This document shows, piece after piece, positions 52,972 through 63,326 of a DNA stretch of 64,000 bases. This DNA comes from Hyphomicrobiales bacterium (lineage in GTDB: Bacteria > Pseudomonadota > Alphaproteobacteria > Rhizobiales > Rhizobiaceae), in NCBI GenBank assembly GCA_900471925.1, contig UCGV01000010.1, forward strand, positions 263,257 through 327,256, written 5' to 3'. The notes under the pieces were generated by a model. That model saw nothing but the letters and a program-made list of their open reading frames with translations, did not search any database and was not told the origin of the DNA. Every line of letters starts with the position of its first letter. Positions within the stretch are counted from its first letter, which is position 1. The position numbers were made by a program, and so were the translations under genes.

Positions 52972-53679
52972 TCAAAGCAGCGACAAAAGGCTTTTTTCAT
53001 CCGGCATGGGCGAAATCTCAAGCGCTCTTGCCAAGCTCGACGGAATGGCCTCCGCAACCGTTTTGCTGAGACAAATGAGACGGATTTTTGGCATCTGCAG
53101 CAAGAGCCGTTCTACCTGCGGGATATGAAAGAAATGTCGGCCCGACTGGCGGGAGTAAAAAAGGACTGCAGCCGGAGCGGTGTTGGTCAGGAATGAAGCG
53201 ACGACTTCCGGATCCGGCGCGACAGGCTCCATCCTGTAGCACTCGGCCAAGCGGATGGTCCGCCCGAGCTCCGTCAGCCGCGTTTCGAAAGTTTCGGCGC
53301 GCGGATTGCCGGCGAGATAGAGGAGATCGTCGGCGCCGCTTGCGGCAATGAGTTCAGCCAGTTCACGGCCGCTGCCCGACGACGCCGCGACGGAGCCGAA
53401 ACCAAGGCCGCGAGCCGCGGCAGCCGTTGCCTCGCCTACCGTGAAGAGGCGGCGGGAGAGGTGGGGTTCTAGCGTTTTGCCCAAGGCATTCAGTGCGTGC
53501 ACGGCTTCCGCGCTGGTCAGGACAATCGGGCCGCTAGTGGCTTCCAGCGCCCGCGCGGCAGCATCAGCGTCATGAACGGGGCGGGCGAGTGGCAGCAGCA
53601 CAGGCTCGTGACCCAGCTCGCGCAAACGTTGAGCGGTTCGCTCGCCCGAATGCGCGGGGCGGATGACGAGCACGCGCAT
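52972..53679 (-). CDS. hemD: Uroporphyrinogen-III synthase
   Basis: A 235-residue enzyme that cyclises hydroxymethylbilane with inversion of ring D. The family is poorly conserved. The start MRVLVIRPAHSGERTAQRLRELGHEPVLLPL, the block PIVLTSAEAVHAL, FTVGEATAAAARGLGF and LYLAGNPRAETFETRL fit the two-lobed fold. It lies five bases downstream of hemC, which is strong support. Confidence 0.9.
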   Translation of the reverse strand: MRVLVIRPAHSGERTAQRLRELGHEPVLLPLARPVHDADAAARALEATSGPIVLTSAEAVHALNALGKTLEPHLSRRLFTVGEATAAAARGLGFGSVAASSGSGRELAELIAASGADDLLYLAGNPRAETFETRLTELGRTIRLAECYRMEPVAPDPEVVASFLTNTAPAAVLFYSRQSGRHFFHIPQVERLLLQMPKIRLICLSKTVAEAIPSSLARALEISPMPDEKSLLSLL

Positions 53680-53684
53680 GGGAC

Positions 53685-54614
53685 CTAGCTCCAGTCCTCG
53701 AAGAAGGCGCTGCCGGCCCGTGCCCGTACGTCCTGACCGGCGCGGGTGCCGAGTGCGGCGGCATCGCGGCGGTTGCCGTCAATGGTGATCGCGTGTTGCT
53801 GGCGCCCATCCGGCGTGATGATCAGGCCGTAAAAACGGATCTGATCGCCTTCGCAGACCGCATAGCCGCCGATCGGCGTGCGGCAAGAGCCGTCGAGAGC
53901 GGCGAGAAAGGCGCGTTCGCAGGACACGGTGTCGAAGGTCGGTGCGTCGTTGATGGGGGCCAGCAGATCGTCGATCCTGGCATCGCCGATGCGGCTCTCA
54001 AGACAGATCGCGCCCTGGGCTGGTGCCGGCGGAAAATTGTCGGGGTCAAGGATGTCGGTGATCACTTCGACCTTTCCGAGCCGCTTGAGGCCGGCGAGGG
54101 CCAGAAGCGTCGCATCGACCTGACCTTCCTGCAGCTTGCGCAGACGGGTATCGACCTGACCGCGGAAGGTGATGACAGTGATGTCAGGCCGCATACGGCG
54201 AATGAGCGCCTGCCGGCGAAGAGATGAGGAACCGACTGTCGCGCCGTGCGGCAGATCGATAAGCTTCGGCGCGGTGCGCCCGACGACGGCATCGCGGATA
54301 TCCTCTCGCGGCAGGAAGGCGGAGAGATAGAGACCTTCCGGCAGGACGGTCGGCATGTCCTTACTGGAATGCACGGCGAAATCGAGATCGCCGGACTGAA
54401 GCTTTTCTTCCAGTTCGGCAGTGAACAGGCCCTTGCCACCGATTTCGGCGAGCGCGCGGTCGGTGATGCGGTCGCCCTTGGTCGTCAGCGCTACGATCTC
54501 GAACATTTCTTCCGGCAGATTGTGGGCCGCCATCAGCCTGTCGCGGGCTTCGTGGGCCTGTGCGAGCGCCAGCGGGCTGCCGCGCGTGCCGATCCGGAAA
54601 GGTTTTGTTTGCAT
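53685..54614 (-). CDS. hemC: Porphobilinogen deaminase (hydroxymethylbilane synthase)
   Basis: A 309-residue enzyme that polymerises four porphobilinogens. The dipyrromethane cofactor attaches to Cys244 in [14 protein letters not shown]. The catalytic Asp is in [28 protein letters not shown] and [14 protein letters not shown] are other signatures. I start at 54614 ([13 protein letters not shown]). The divergent tsaD start is 72 bases away, the usual rhizobial arrangement. Confidence 0.96.
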   Translation of the reverse strand: MQTKPFRIGTRGSPLALAQAHEARDRLMAAHNLPEEMFEIVALTTKGDRITDRALAEIGGKGLFTAELEEKLQSGDLDFAVHSSKDMPTVLPEGLYLSAFLPREDIRDAVVGRTAPKLIDLPHGATVGSSSLRRQALIRRMRPDITVITFRGQVDTRLRKLQEGQVDATLLALAGLKRLGKVEVITDILDPDNFPPAPAQGAICLESRIGDARIDDLLAPINDAPTFDTVSCERAFLAALDGSCRTPIGGYAVCEGDQIRFYGLIITPDGRQQHAITIDGNRRDAAALGTRAGQDVRARAGSAFFEDWS

Positions 54615-54686
54615 CCGCTTTGTTCCGTTGTTACCGGAGTTCTCGTAAACGGGTTTAACCCCTATCGCAATCAACGATCAGGTTTC

Positions 54687-55784
54687 ATGGCTCCCTTTCT
54701 GCGTATCCTCGGCATCGAGACAAGCTGCGACGAGACCGCCGCCGCCGTGGTCGAGCGCGACGCGGAAGGCCGCTCGAACGTGCTGTCGGACGTCGTTCTT
54801 TCCCAGCTTGACGAGCATAGTGCCTACGGCGGCGTGGTGCCGGAGATCGCCGCACGCGCTCATGTCGAGGCACTGGACGAGTTGATCGACGAAGCGCTGA
54901 AGCGCGCCAATGTGTCGCTCTCGGATGTCGACGCAATTGCCGCGACATCTGGGCCGGGGCTGATTGGTGGGCTGCTGGTTGGCCTGATGACCGGCAAGGC
55001 GATCGCCAAGGCGGCCGGCAAGCCGCTCTACGCCGTCAACCATCTGGAAGGCCATGCGCTGACGGCGCGGCTGACGGACGGGCTTTCTTTCCCCTATCTG
55101 ATGCTGCTTGTTTCCGGCGGCCATACGCAGCTCATCCTCGTGCGCGGCATTGGCGACTATGAGCGCTGGGGTACGACGATTGACGATGCGCTGGGCGAGG
55201 CCTTCGACAAGACGGCAAAGCTGCTCGGCCTGCCCTATCCCGGTGGCCCGGCCGTTGAGCGGATGGCGAAGAGCGGCAATCCTGACCGGTTCAATTTTCC
55301 GCGACCGCTGGTTGGCGAAGCGCGGCTCGATTTCTCCTTCTCCGGCCTGAAGACGGCCGTGCGGCAGGCGGCGACCGAGATTGCGCCGCTGACGGACCAG
55401 GATGTCGCCGATATCTGCGCCTCCTTCCAGAAGGCGATTTCGGGTACGATGAAGGATCGCATCGGTCGCGGTCTGCAGCGTTTCAAGTCGGAGTTTGCCG
55501 ACCTGCCGGAAAAGCCGGCGCTGGTGGTGGCTGGTGGCGTTGCCGCCAATCTCGAAATCCGCAACACCCTGCAGGCGCTTTGCGACAGGAACGGCTTCCG
55601 CTTCATCGCGCCACCGCTGCGGCTCTGCACCGACAATGCCGTGATGATCGCTTGGGCCGGATTGGAGCGCATGGCGAAGGGTATCTCGCCTGACGATCTC
55701 GATGTGCAGCCACGCTCGCGCTGGCCACTAGACTCGAAGGCGGAGACCCTGATCGGCTTCGGAAAGCGTGGGGCCAAGGCATGA
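54687..55784 (+). CDS. tsaD: tRNA N6-threonylcarbamoyladenosine synthase subunit TsaD
   Basis: A 365-residue ASKHA-fold protein that transfers threonylcarbamoyl to A37 of tRNAs reading ANN codons, with TsaB and TsaE. The metal ligands His119 and His123 are in [28 protein letters not shown] and [14 protein letters not shown] are classic. The C-terminal Asp ligand is in [12 protein letters not shown] start at 54687; the upstream frame is antisense to hemC. It overlaps gpsA by four bases. Confidence 0.96.
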   Translation: MAPFLRILGIETSCDETAAAVVERDAEGRSNVLSDVVLSQLDEHSAYGGVVPEIAARAHVEALDELIDEALKRANVSLSDVDAIAATSGPGLIGGLLVGLMTGKAIAKAAGKPLYAVNHLEGHALTARLTDGLSFPYLMLLVSGGHTQLILVRGIGDYERWGTTIDDALGEAFDKTAKLLGLPYPGGPAVERMAKSGNPDRFNFPRPLVGEARLDFSFSGLKTAVRQAATEIAPLTDQDVADICASFQKAISGTMKDRIGRGLQRFKSEFADLPEKPALVVAGGVAANLEIRNTLQALCDRNGFRFIAPPLRLCTDNAVMIAWAGLERMAKGISPDDLDVQPRSRWPLDSKAETLIGFGKRGAKA

Positions 55785-56764
55785 GCGAGCGGATCGCCGT
55801 TATCGGGTCGGGAGCTTTCGGTACGGCGCTTGCGGCCGTCGTCGCGCTGACCGGGCGCAATTCGGCAATTCTCGTCGGCCGCGACCCCGCCCTGATCGCT
55901 GATCTTAAGGCCGAACGGCTGCATGATGCCGTGCTGCCGGGAATCGCCCTGCCGGAATCACTGGAATTCTCCGCTGATGCGGATGCGATTGCGGATGCCG
56001 GCATCGTGCTCTTTGCGATGCCTTCACAGTCGCAGGCCGATGCGGCGCGGCAATACGGTCCTTATCTGGCTAAAGATGCCGTTGTCGTTACCTGCGCAAA
56101 GGGAATTGAGCGAAAGACCGGCGCGCTTCTGACCGACATGCTGGAGCAGGAACTGCCCGACCATCCGGTTGGCGTACTTTCGGGTCCGGGCTTTGCCGCA
56201 GACATTGCCAAGGGGCTGCCGACGGCCATGGCAATCGCGGCCGCCGACATGCAGATTGCCGAGAGACTGGCGCAGGCAATTTCCGGCCGTACCTTCCGGC
56301 TTTATGCCTCGACGGATCGCATCGGCGTGCAGCTTGGCGGTGCCTTGAAGAACGTCTTGGCTATTGCCTGCGGCATCGTCGAAGGCAGCGGTATCGGCGA
56401 TTCGGCGCGTGCGGCATTGATTGCCCGCGGTCTTGCCGAGATGTCGCGTCTCATCGTTGCCAAGGGCGGCGAAGCCGATACCGCTCGCGGGCTTTCCGGC
56501 CTTGGCGATCTGGTACTGACGGCAACCAGCCATCAGTCGCGCAACCTGCGTTTCGGCATTGCGCTCGGGCGCGGCGAGAGAAATGATCCCGAGCATGGCG
56601 AGTTGGTGGAGGGGGCATTTGCCGCTGCCGTCGCCTCCCGCCTCGCTGCGGAGCTTGGTGTCGAGATGCCGATTACCGATGCGGTTTCCGCGATCATCGA
56701 CGGCAAGCTCGGCATTGCAGAAGCCATCGACCAATTGATGACCCGTCCGATTACGACCGAATAG
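55781..56764 (+). CDS. gpsA: Glycerol-3-phosphate dehydrogenase [NAD(P)+]
   Basis: A 327-residue enzyme that makes glycerol-3-phosphate for phospholipids. The Rossmann motif is [12 protein letters not shown] (residues 7–18). The catalytic Lys lies in [36 protein letters not shown] and [23 protein letters not shown] are family signatures. The ATG overlaps the tsaD stop, and YciI follows after nine bases. Confidence 0.96.
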   Translation: MSERIAVIGSGAFGTALAAVVALTGRNSAILVGRDPALIADLKAERLHDAVLPGIALPESLEFSADADAIADAGIVLFAMPSQSQADAARQYGPYLAKDAVVVTCAKGIERKTGALLTDMLEQELPDHPVGVLSGPGFAADIAKGLPTAMAIAAADMQIAERLAQAISGRTFRLYASTDRIGVQLGGALKNVLAIACGIVEGSGIGDSARAALIARGLAEMSRLIVAKGGEADTARGLSGLGDLVLTATSHQSRNLRFGIALGRGERNDPEHGELVEGAFAAAVASRLAAELGVEMPITDAVSAIIDGKLGIAEAIDQLMTRPITTE

Positions 56765-56773
56765 GAGACAGAT

Positions 56774-57064
56774 ATGCTTTTTGCCCTTCTCTGCAAGGAT
56801 AAGCCCGGCCATCTCAACGTGCGCATGGAAACGCGCCCGACCCATGTCGACTATCTGAACAAGCTCAATGCCGAAGGCAAGCTTGCGATGGCTGGTCCGT
56901 TCCTCGATGCCGAAGGCAAGCCGAATGGCAGCCTCGTCATCGTCCATGCCGAAACGCCTGATGAGGCCAAGGCACTCGGCGCTGCCGATCCCTATGCGCT
57001 GGCCGGCCTGTTCGAAAGCGTCGAAGTGAAGCCCTTCAACTGGGTCTTCAACAAGCCGGAGTAA
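56774..57064 (+). CDS. YciI-like protein
   Basis: A 96-residue ferredoxin-like-fold protein. MLFALLCKDKPGHLNVRMETRPTHVDYLN, GKLAMAGPFLDAEGKPNGSL and DPYALAGLFESVEVKPFNWV match the YciI family, with the conserved His and Asp in place (RPTHVDYL). Some members are dehydrochlorinases, but the general role is unknown. It lies between gpsA and an EVE-domain gene with short gaps, a grouping common in Rhizobiaceae. Confidence 0.9.
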   Translation: MLFALLCKDKPGHLNVRMETRPTHVDYLNKLNAEGKLAMAGPFLDAEGKPNGSLVIVHAETPDEAKALGAADPYALAGLFESVEVKPFNWVFNKPE

Positions 57065-57068
57065 GCAT

Positions 57069-57500
57069 ATGGCGCACTGGCTTTACAAATCAGAGCCTTC
57101 GGCCTGGTCCTGGGAGCAGCAGAAGGCGGCCGGCGAAAAGGGCACGGAATGGACCGGCGTGCGCAATTATCTGGCGCGCAACAACATGCGGGCCATGCAG
57201 ATCGGCGACAAGGGCTTCTTCTACCATTCCAACGACGGGCTCGAGATCGTGGGCATTGTCGAGGTCTGCGCGCTGTCGCATCCGGATTCCACTGCCGGCG
57301 GCGATCCCAAGTGGGACTGTGTCGATATTCGCGCCGTGATGGATGTGCCGAAGCCGGTGACACTGAAGGATATCAAGGCAAGCGAGAAGCTTTCCAAGAT
57401 GTCGCTCGTCACCTCCATGCGGCTTTCCGTGCAGCCGGTGACCGACGAGGAATGGGCCGAGGTCTGCCGCATGGGCGGCCTCGACAATCCGCCGCGCTGA
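57069..57500 (+). CDS. EVE (PUA-like) domain protein
   Basis: A 143-residue protein made of one EVE domain. MAHWLYKSEPSAWSWEQQKAAG, WTGVRNYLARNNMRAMQIGDKGFFYHS and VCALSHPDSTAGG are hallmarks. The domain binds modified bases in DNA or RNA, but the target here is not known. It follows the YciI gene by four bases and precedes a methyltransferase gene by four, so the three are likely one transcript. Confidence 0.9.
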   Translation: MAHWLYKSEPSAWSWEQQKAAGEKGTEWTGVRNYLARNNMRAMQIGDKGFFYHSNDGLEIVGIVEVCALSHPDSTAGGDPKWDCVDIRAVMDVPKPVTLKDIKASEKLSKMSLVTSMRLSVQPVTDEEWAEVCRMGGLDNPPR

Positions 57501-57504
57501 AATC

Positions 57505-58182
57505 TTGAAGACCGATCCGGAAAGTTTCATCCGCGCCAATACCAGCCTGCTGTCGCCACCGCATGTGCCGGAGATCCGGCTTCATCTGGCAGACGAAGCC
57601 CATGAGCTCTGGCTGAAGACGGAGGAGGAACTTGAGAAGATCGGCCTGCCGCCGCCGTTCTGGGCATTTGCCTGGGCCGGCGGTCAAGGGCTGGCGCGAT
57701 ACGTTCTCGATCGTCCAGAGACGGTGAAAGGGAAGCGGATCCTTGATTTCGCAAGCGGTTCCGGACTGGTCGCGATTGCCGCAAGCATGGCAGGTGCTGC
57801 CAGCGTGACGGCTGCGGATATCGATCCGTGGTCGCAGACTGCGGTGCGGTTGAATGCGGCCGCCAATTCGGTTCCGCTGGATTTCACCGGCGAAAATATC
57901 ATCGGTCGGGATATCGATGCCGATGTCGTGCTTGCCGGCGATGTCTTCTACGACAAGGCCTTCGCAGAGGCACTGGTTCCGTGGCTCGAGGCGCTTGCTG
58001 TTGCGGGAAAGGGCGTGCTTGTCGGCGATCCGGGGCGCGCCTATCTGCCGAAAGACAAGCTGGAATTCTGCGCTGTTTACGAAGTGCCGGTCACAAGAGC
58101 GCTCGAAGACAGCGAGATCAAGAGGACGACCGTCTGGCGGTTCAGGCCTCAGGGCCTGATGACGCAGACATTGGCTTCGTAA
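57505..58182 (+). CDS. Class I SAM methyltransferase (ETFB lysine methyltransferase-like)
   Basis: A 225-residue protein. Motif I is ILDFASGSGLVAIAASMAGA, and the acidic end of strand 2 is AADIDPW. FWAFAWAGGQGLARYVLDRP is typical of the METTL20/Nnt1-like group, including the Agrobacterium enzyme acting on the electron-transfer flavoprotein beta subunit. That target is plausible, not shown. The start is a TTG at 57505, four bases after the EVE gene. It overlaps the convergent gene by 34 bases. Confidence 0.85.
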   Translation: MKTDPESFIRANTSLLSPPHVPEIRLHLADEAHELWLKTEEELEKIGLPPPFWAFAWAGGQGLARYVLDRPETVKGKRILDFASGSGLVAIAASMAGAASVTAADIDPWSQTAVRLNAAANSVPLDFTGENIIGRDIDADVVLAGDVFYDKAFAEALVPWLEALAVAGKGVLVGDPGRAYLPKDKLEFCAVYEVPVTRALEDSEIKRTTVWRFRPQGLMTQTLAS

Positions 58183-58643
58183 GAGCAGGGATCGTCGGCG
58201 ATCCCGACATCGATGACCTTGGCCTTGGGCGCGAGGTTGCGCTCTGATGTAGCCAGACGATAGGCTCCATCACCTCCGACATAGGTGCCGCCATCCGTCT
58301 GATAGGCATAGGACGATCCGGCGTAGATGCCGTTACTCCCGTAATTCTGATCATAGCTCCGGGGCGGAGCTGCAATGATGACGATGTTGTTCCGGCCGTA
58401 GCGGCTGGCTCCCGCACTGTAAAATTGCTTCAGAAAAGGGGTGCGGGGGCGATAGCGGATGACGTCGCCGCGGGTGAAGTGCAGGCCGCTGTCCCAATGC
58501 GTGCGCCTGCCGAGGAAGACGCCGTCATTGAAGCCGCCATGGCGGGCAAAGCGATGATCGATGTTGCGCTCACCTGCCGCGGCAGGCAGTGCCGTCAGGA
58601 CTGCAAGGAGAACGAGGGCGCTCTTGGACAGACTGCGAAACAT
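58149..58643 (-). CDS. Secreted hypothetical protein, 164 residues
   Basis: I do not recognise a characterised relative. The signal peptide is MFRSLSKSALVLLAVLTALPAAAG. The mature protein is basic and rich in Gly, Tyr and Arg: HRFARHGGFNDGVFLGRRTHW, VIRYRPRTPFLKQFY and SRYGRNNIVIIAAPP. A Cys pair at the end (PCSYEANVCVI) may form a disulfide. It overlaps the methyltransferase gene by 34 bases at the 3' ends. A near-CtrA box lies just upstream. It is likely periplasmic or surface-associated. Confidence 0.75.
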   Translation of the reverse strand: MFRSLSKSALVLLAVLTALPAAAGERNIDHRFARHGGFNDGVFLGRRTHWDSGLHFTRGDVIRYRPRTPFLKQFYSAGASRYGRNNIVIIAAPPRSYDQNYGSNGIYAGSSYAYQTDGGTYVGGDGAYRLATSERNLAPKAKVIDVGIADDPCSYEANVCVIRP

Positions 58644-58945
58644 GGACCAAACTCCGAAACGCTAACAAATCGTTAACGCCAGATTGCGCCAAAAGGCGAG
58701 CCTTGTCCACGCGGCCGTGCGGTCAGCATAAAATTGAGCGAAAGAGACGAGTTTCGCCGCCATGAAAACTTCCCGGTAACGCGAATCGATTAAATTAAAA
58801 GCAGGCAGCAATTATGCTTGTCGTCAGGGGTTTCGGTGATTAAACGTCGAGATTGATGCAACGCACACAGAATTTTGTCATTCGTGTGGTTGACTGAGAA
58901 AAGCCCCTGACATCAAGGGCAAAGAGAAGACGCCGCGAGGTTCTG
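58644..58945. other. 302-base divergent intergenic region
   Basis: This region lies between the secreted-protein gene and the sdh operon. It holds a near-CtrA site at 58662–58677 and an AT-rich stretch around 58790–58815. The sdh promoter is expected here, but I cannot place -35 and -10 with confidence. No RNA gene or terminator is seen. Confidence 0.5.
58662..58677 (+). promoter_or_regulatory. Near-CtrA box CTAA-N7-TTAAC
   Basis: CTAA (58662–58665), seven bases, then TTAAC (58673–58677): one mismatch to the CtrA full site. It is 19–34 bases upstream of the start codon of the secreted protein on the minus strand, so it would overlap the transcription start. Confidence 0.25.
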
Positions 58946-59338
58946 ATGGCGAATGTGACAAACCGGCCCCTGTCGCCGCATCTGCAAATTTACAAGCCAA
59001 TTCCCACCATGGTCATGTCGATCGTTCACCGTATTACTGGTGGCGCGCTCTACTTTGGTACGTTGCTGGTCGCCTGGTGGCTGATCGCAGCCGCCTCCGG
59101 CCAAGGCTATTATGATTGGGCCAACTGGGTGCTTGGCAGCATCATCGGCAAGCTCGTGCTGCTCGGTTACACCTGGGCACTCATGCACCATCTGCTGGGC
59201 GGCTTCCGCCACTTCATGTGGGATCTCGGACATGGTTTCGAGAAGGAATTCTCGACCAAGCTCGCCATCGCCAATATCATCGGATCGCTCTGTCTGACCG
59301 TGCTGGTCTGGGTGATCGGCTTCATCATTCGCTTCTGA
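58946..59338 (+). CDS. sdhC: Succinate dehydrogenase cytochrome b556 subunit
   Basis: A 130-residue membrane anchor with three helices. [27 protein letters not shown] is the family signature. The axial haem ligand His is in [17 protein letters not shown]. It binds haem b and ubiquinone with SdhD. It is the first gene of sdhCDAB, with GAGG five bases before the ATG. SdhD follows after 11 bases. Confidence 0.95.
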   Translation: MANVTNRPLSPHLQIYKPIPTMVMSIVHRITGGALYFGTLLVAWWLIAAASGQGYYDWANWVLGSIIGKLVLLGYTWALMHHLLGGFRHFMWDLGHGFEKEFSTKLAIANIIGSLCLTVLVWVIGFIIRF

Positions 59339-59349
59339 AGGTCGCACTC

Positions 59350-59730
59350 ATGGATATGCGTACTCCTCTGGGCAAGGTTCGTGGCCTTGGCTCCGCCAAG
59401 GAAGGCACCGATCATTTCTGGCGCCAGCGGCTGACGGCTGTTGCCAACGTTCCGCTGCTGATCTTCTTCGTCATCTTCATGATGGTCTATGCCGGCGCCC
59501 CTTACGCCGACGTGGTTCACGCGCTGTCGAACCCGTTCGTCGCCGTCGTCATGGGCCTGGTGGTCATTTCCGGCGTTATTCACATGAAGCTCGGCATGCA
59601 GGTCATCATCGAGGACTATGTTCACGGGGAGATCGGCAAGCTACTGCTCCTGATGCTGAACACGTTCTTCTCGGTTCTGGTCGCCGGCCTCTGTCTCTTC
59701 GCCATTCTGAAAATTGCATTCGTAGGATAA
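59350..59730 (+). CDS. sdhD: Succinate dehydrogenase membrane anchor subunit
   Basis: A 126-residue anchor with three helices ([62 protein letters not shown]). [25 protein letters not shown] is the typical start. The haem-ligand His is in [19 protein letters not shown] start at 59350; a second Met lies two codons in. SdhA follows after seven bases. Confidence 0.94.
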   Translation: MDMRTPLGKVRGLGSAKEGTDHFWRQRLTAVANVPLLIFFVIFMMVYAGAPYADVVHALSNPFVAVVMGLVVISGVIHMKLGMQVIIEDYVHGEIGKLLLLMLNTFFSVLVAGLCLFAILKIAFVG

Positions 59731-59737
59731 CCGTATC

Positions 59738-61579
59738 ATGGCACCGTCTTCACCCGCTCAGAATGGGAAGGCCTATACCTATGTCGATCACTCCTATGAC
59801 GTGATCGTCGTCGGCGCCGGTGGCGCGGGCCTGCGCGCCACGCTCGGCATGGCCGAGCAGGGCTTCCGCACAGCCTGCATTACCAAGGTATTCCCAACCC
59901 GTTCGCACACGGTTGCCGCCCAGGGCGGTATTGCCGCGTCGCTGCAGAACATGACGCCCGACAGCTGGCAGTGGCACCTTTATGATACCGTCAAGGGTTC
60001 CGACTGGCTCGGCGACGTCGATGCCATGCAGTATCTCACCATGGAAGCGCCGAAGGCGGTCTATGAGCTCGAGCATTACGGCGTGCCGTTCTCGCGCAAC
60101 GAGGAAGGCAAGATCTATCAGCGTCCGTTCGGCGGCCACATGCAGAATTTCGGTGAAGGCCCGCCGGTGCAGCGCACCTGTGCCGTTGCCGACCGTACCG
60201 GCCACGCCATCCTGCATACGCTCTACGGCCAGTCGCTGCGCAACAACGCGGAATTCTTCGTCGAATATTTCGCGCTCGACCTGATCATGTCGGATGATGG
60301 CAGCCGCTGCACCGGCGTCATCGCCTGGTGCCTCGACGACGGCACGATCCATCGCTTCGCCGCCAAGATGGTGGTGCTGGCGACCGGCGGTTACGGTCGA
60401 GCCTATTTCTCGGCAACCTCGGCCCATACCTGCACCGGCGACGGCGGCGGCATGGTGGCTCGCGCAGGCCTGCCGCTGCAGGACATGGAATTCGTCCAGT
60501 TCCACCCGACCGGTATCTACGGCTCCGGCTGTCTGATCACGGAAGGCGCACGTGGCGAAGGCGGCTATCTCGTCAATTCCGAAGGTGAGCGCTTCATGGA
60601 GCGCTATGCGCCGTCAGCCAAGGATCTTGCCTCGCGTGACGTCGTCTCGCGCTGCATGACGCTGGAAATCCGCGAAGGCCGCGGCGTCGGCAAGAACAAG
60701 GACCATATCTTCCTGCATCTCGATCATCTCGATCCGGCCGTGCTGCATGAGCGCCTGCCGGGCATTTCAGAGAGCGCCAAGATTTTCGCCGGCGTCGATG
60801 TGACCCGCGAACCGATCCCCGTCCTGCCGACCGTTCACTACAATATGGGCGGCATTCCGACGAACTATTGGGGTGAGGTTCTCAATGCCGACAGCTCCAA
60901 CCCGGAACGCATTATTCCCGGCCTGATGGCCGTCGGTGAAGCAGGCTGCGCCTCGGTTCACGGCGCAAACCGGCTTGGCTCCAATTCGCTGATCGACCTC
61001 GTGGTCTTCGGCCGTGCGGCTGCGATCCGCGCAGGCGAGGTTATCGACCGTGCCTCGCCGGTGCCGGCTTTGAACGTTGCTGCCTGCGACAAGATCATGG
61101 ATCGTTTCGACGGTCTGCGTCACGCCAATGGCGGCACGCCGACGGCGGTGCTGCGCGAAAAGATGCAGCGCGCCATGCAGGACGACGCAGCCGTGTTCCG
61201 CACGCAGGAATCGCTGGAATCCGGTTGCCGCAGGCTTTCGGAAATCTGGGGTGAGCTCAAGGATCTCAAGGTCACCGACCGCTCGATGATCTGGAATTCC
61301 GACCTCGTCGAGACTCTGGAATTGCAGAACCTGATGGCGAACGCCATCACGACGATCTACGGCGCCGAGGCCCGCAAGGAAAGCCGCGGTTCGCATGCGC
61401 GCGAAGATTATACGTCGGGTCCGTTCGCCGGTCGCGACGACGTCAACTGGCGCAAGCACACGCTGGCCTGGGTGAACGAGGCGGGCGATGTGAAGCTCGA
61501 CTACCGGCCTGTCCACACCGACCTCATCGCAGACGGTATCGATCCGCACAAGATCGAGCCGAAGGCCCGCGTATACTGA
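59738..61579 (+). CDS. sdhA: Succinate dehydrogenase flavoprotein subunit
   Basis: A 613-residue flavoprotein that oxidises succinate to fumarate and passes electrons to SdhB. The FAD motif is [19 protein letters not shown]. The flavin-linked His is in [14 protein letters not shown]. The active-site Arg lies in [10 protein letters not shown], and [20 protein letters not shown] is conserved. The length is normal. It is the third gene of the operon. Confidence 0.97.
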   Translation: MAPSSPAQNGKAYTYVDHSYDVIVVGAGGAGLRATLGMAEQGFRTACITKVFPTRSHTVAAQGGIAASLQNMTPDSWQWHLYDTVKGSDWLGDVDAMQYLTMEAPKAVYELEHYGVPFSRNEEGKIYQRPFGGHMQNFGEGPPVQRTCAVADRTGHAILHTLYGQSLRNNAEFFVEYFALDLIMSDDGSRCTGVIAWCLDDGTIHRFAAKMVVLATGGYGRAYFSATSAHTCTGDGGGMVARAGLPLQDMEFVQFHPTGIYGSGCLITEGARGEGGYLVNSEGERFMERYAPSAKDLASRDVVSRCMTLEIREGRGVGKNKDHIFLHLDHLDPAVLHERLPGISESAKIFAGVDVTREPIPVLPTVHYNMGGIPTNYWGEVLNADSSNPERIIPGLMAVGEAGCASVHGANRLGSNSLIDLVVFGRAAAIRAGEVIDRASPVPALNVAACDKIMDRFDGLRHANGGTPTAVLREKMQRAMQDDAAVFRTQESLESGCRRLSEIWGELKDLKVTDRSMIWNSDLVETLELQNLMANAITTIYGAEARKESRGSHAREDYTSGPFAGRDDVNWRKHTLAWVNEAGDVKLDYRPVHTDLIADGIDPHKIEPKARVY

Positions 61580-61594
61580 TCAGAGGAACCTGAC

Positions 61595-62374
61595 ATGGTT
61601 GAACTCGCTCTCCCCAAGAATTCCCAGATGCGCGAAGGCAAGGTGTGGCCGAAGCCGGCGGGTGCCAAGAACACCCGCGAGTTCCGCGTCTATCGCTGGA
61701 GCCCGGATGATGGCCAGAACCCGTCGATCGACACGTTCCATGTCGATATCGACGATTGCGGGCCAATGGTTCTCGATGCGCTTCTCTACATCAAGAACAA
61801 GATCGATCCGACGCTGACGCTGCGCCGTTCCTGTCGTGAAGGCATCTGCGGTTCCTGCGCGATGAACATCGACGGCACGAACACGCTTGCCTGCACCAAG
61901 GGCATGGACGACATCAAGGGCACGGTAAAGATCTACCCGCTGCCGCACATGCCTGTCGTCAAGGATCTGGTTCCCGATCTCAGCAACTTCTATGCCCAGC
62001 ACCGCTCGATCGAACCCTGGCTGAAGACGGTTTCGCCGACGCCGGCTAAGGAATGGAAGCAGAGCCACGAAGATCGTCAGAAACTCGACGGCCTTTACGA
62101 GTGCATTCTGTGCGCTTGCTGCTCGACTTCCTGTCCGAGCTACTGGTGGAACGGCGACCGCTACCTCGGCCCGGCCGTTCTGCTGCAGGCCTACCGCTGG
62201 CTGATCGATAGCCGTGACGAAGCAACCGGCGAACGGCTCGACAATCTCGAGGATCCATTCCGCCTCTATCGTTGCCACACGATCATGAACTGCGCCCAGA
62301 CCTGCCCGAAGGGTCTGAACCCGGCCAAGGCAATTGCCGAAATCAAGAAGATGATGGTCGAGCGCCGCGTGTAA
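61595..62374 (+). CDS. sdhB: Succinate dehydrogenase iron-sulfur subunit
   Basis: A 259-residue protein carrying three Fe–S clusters. The [2Fe-2S] ligands are in [18 protein letters not shown] with the later TLAC. The [4Fe-4S] ligands start in [16 protein letters not shown], and the [3Fe-4S] site completes in [12 protein letters not shown]. It links SdhA to the membrane quinone site. It is the last gene of sdhCDAB; I see no clear terminator after it. Confidence 0.97.
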   Translation: MVELALPKNSQMREGKVWPKPAGAKNTREFRVYRWSPDDGQNPSIDTFHVDIDDCGPMVLDALLYIKNKIDPTLTLRRSCREGICGSCAMNIDGTNTLACTKGMDDIKGTVKIYPLPHMPVVKDLVPDLSNFYAQHRSIEPWLKTVSPTPAKEWKQSHEDRQKLDGLYECILCACCSTSCPSYWWNGDRYLGPAVLLQAYRWLIDSRDEATGERLDNLEDPFRLYRCHTIMNCAQTCPKGLNPAKAIAEIKKMMVERRV

Positions 62375-62766
62375 GCGTCGCTACCTTCTTCGAAACTGAA
62401 GACTTTGATTCAGGGGCGGTCGCCGAAAATCGCGACTTGCCTCGGTCAAGGGATCGTTAGGCCAGATCGGCGAAGGCATGTGGCCTCAGCGTATCCAGTC
62501 CTTTCTGCCCGCTTCAACTGCGCATTTTGCGGACCTCGCCGAGCGTATCAAACTTGATCAGGAAGCGGACAGTCGGGCACATCACCTTGCTGACATATTT
62601 TATCAGCAAGAAGTCCAGCGAACGATCGGTTGAATTGTGCCGGTTTCGCCATAGGTGTCACGAAGGCGTTTTGGGATTGTGCTGACTTGATTAACCAAAG
62701 TGAAATACGGTAATCGAACCTACAATTGAAATATCTCTGCGGTTGAGGCGGACATTCGGGAGCTTG
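62375..62766. other. 392-base intergenic region after sdhB
   Basis: This region holds a possible 51-codon reading frame (62478–62633) and an AT-rich stretch at 62685–62735 that probably carries the promoter of the Omp19-like gene. I see no intrinsic terminator for sdh and no tRNA. Confidence 0.5.
62478..62633 (+). CDS. Candidate 51-residue protein
   Basis: A short open frame starting MWPQRIQSFLPASTAHFADL and ending EVQRTIG. It would be mostly helical with a charged C-terminal half (ERIKLDQEADSRAHHLADIF). The ribosome site (AAGG one base from ATG) is poorly spaced. Amino-acid content looks protein-like, but a short frame can arise by chance. I do not recognise it. Confidence 0.2.
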   Translation: MWPQRIQSFLPASTAHFADLAERIKLDQEADSRAHHLADIFYQQEVQRTIG

Positions 62767-63279
62767 ATGATGCAGTTGCGATATGTGGTGACGGGTCTAA
62801 CGGCCGCTCTGGCCTTGGCGGGATGCCAACGCACCTCATATGACTATAACGCGAATGCCGCACCTCCGCCGCTGACCGCGCAGCCGGTTCCTTCGGTGCA
62901 GGGCGGCCAGCTTCCACCTCCGAGCGGTCAGTTTCCCGCTGCCCCTGCTTCGACGGCGCCGGTGGCCGGTGTTCAGCCGGGTGGTGGCGCAGCACCTGCG
63001 ACTTCACTTGATGTCACCAAGGAATCGATGGTCGGTAGCTGGCGTGTCAACGGTACCTGCGACATGTTCCTGACGCTCACCAATCTCGGCAGCGGCTCGC
63101 GCGGCGGTACACGCGGTTGCGTCGGCGAGCTGACGGCGATGGGCTCCTGGGAAGTGTCCGGCAAACAGGTTCTGCTCAAGGACCGTAGCGGCAACCAGAT
63201 CGGTTCCGTCTACAAGGTGGCGGACAACAGCTTCAGCGGCCAGACCGCAACCGGGCAGTCGATCACCCTCAGCCGGTAA
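62767..63279 (+). CDS. Omp19-like outer-membrane lipoprotein (AprI/Inh protease-inhibitor family)
   Basis: A 170-residue lipoprotein. The lipobox is LALAGC after a hydrophobic stretch, followed by a Pro/Gly/Ala-rich linker. The C-terminal AprI/Inh-like beta-barrel domain is [45 protein letters not shown] and [14 protein letters not shown]. The last block is very close to the end of Brucella Omp19, a surface lipoprotein that inhibits proteases. Two Cys in the domain can pair. I start at 62767 with GGGAG upstream. Confidence 0.85.
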   Translation: MMQLRYVVTGLTAALALAGCQRTSYDYNANAAPPPLTAQPVPSVQGGQLPPPSGQFPAAPASTAPVAGVQPGGGAAPATSLDVTKESMVGSWRVNGTCDMFLTLTNLGSGSRGGTRGCVGELTAMGSWEVSGKQVLLKDRSGNQIGSVYKVADNSFSGQTATGQSITLSR

Positions 63280-63326
63280 TATAATCCGGCGGGTTCCGCC
63301 GGTTACGCATAGGCGGAAAAGCCCTC

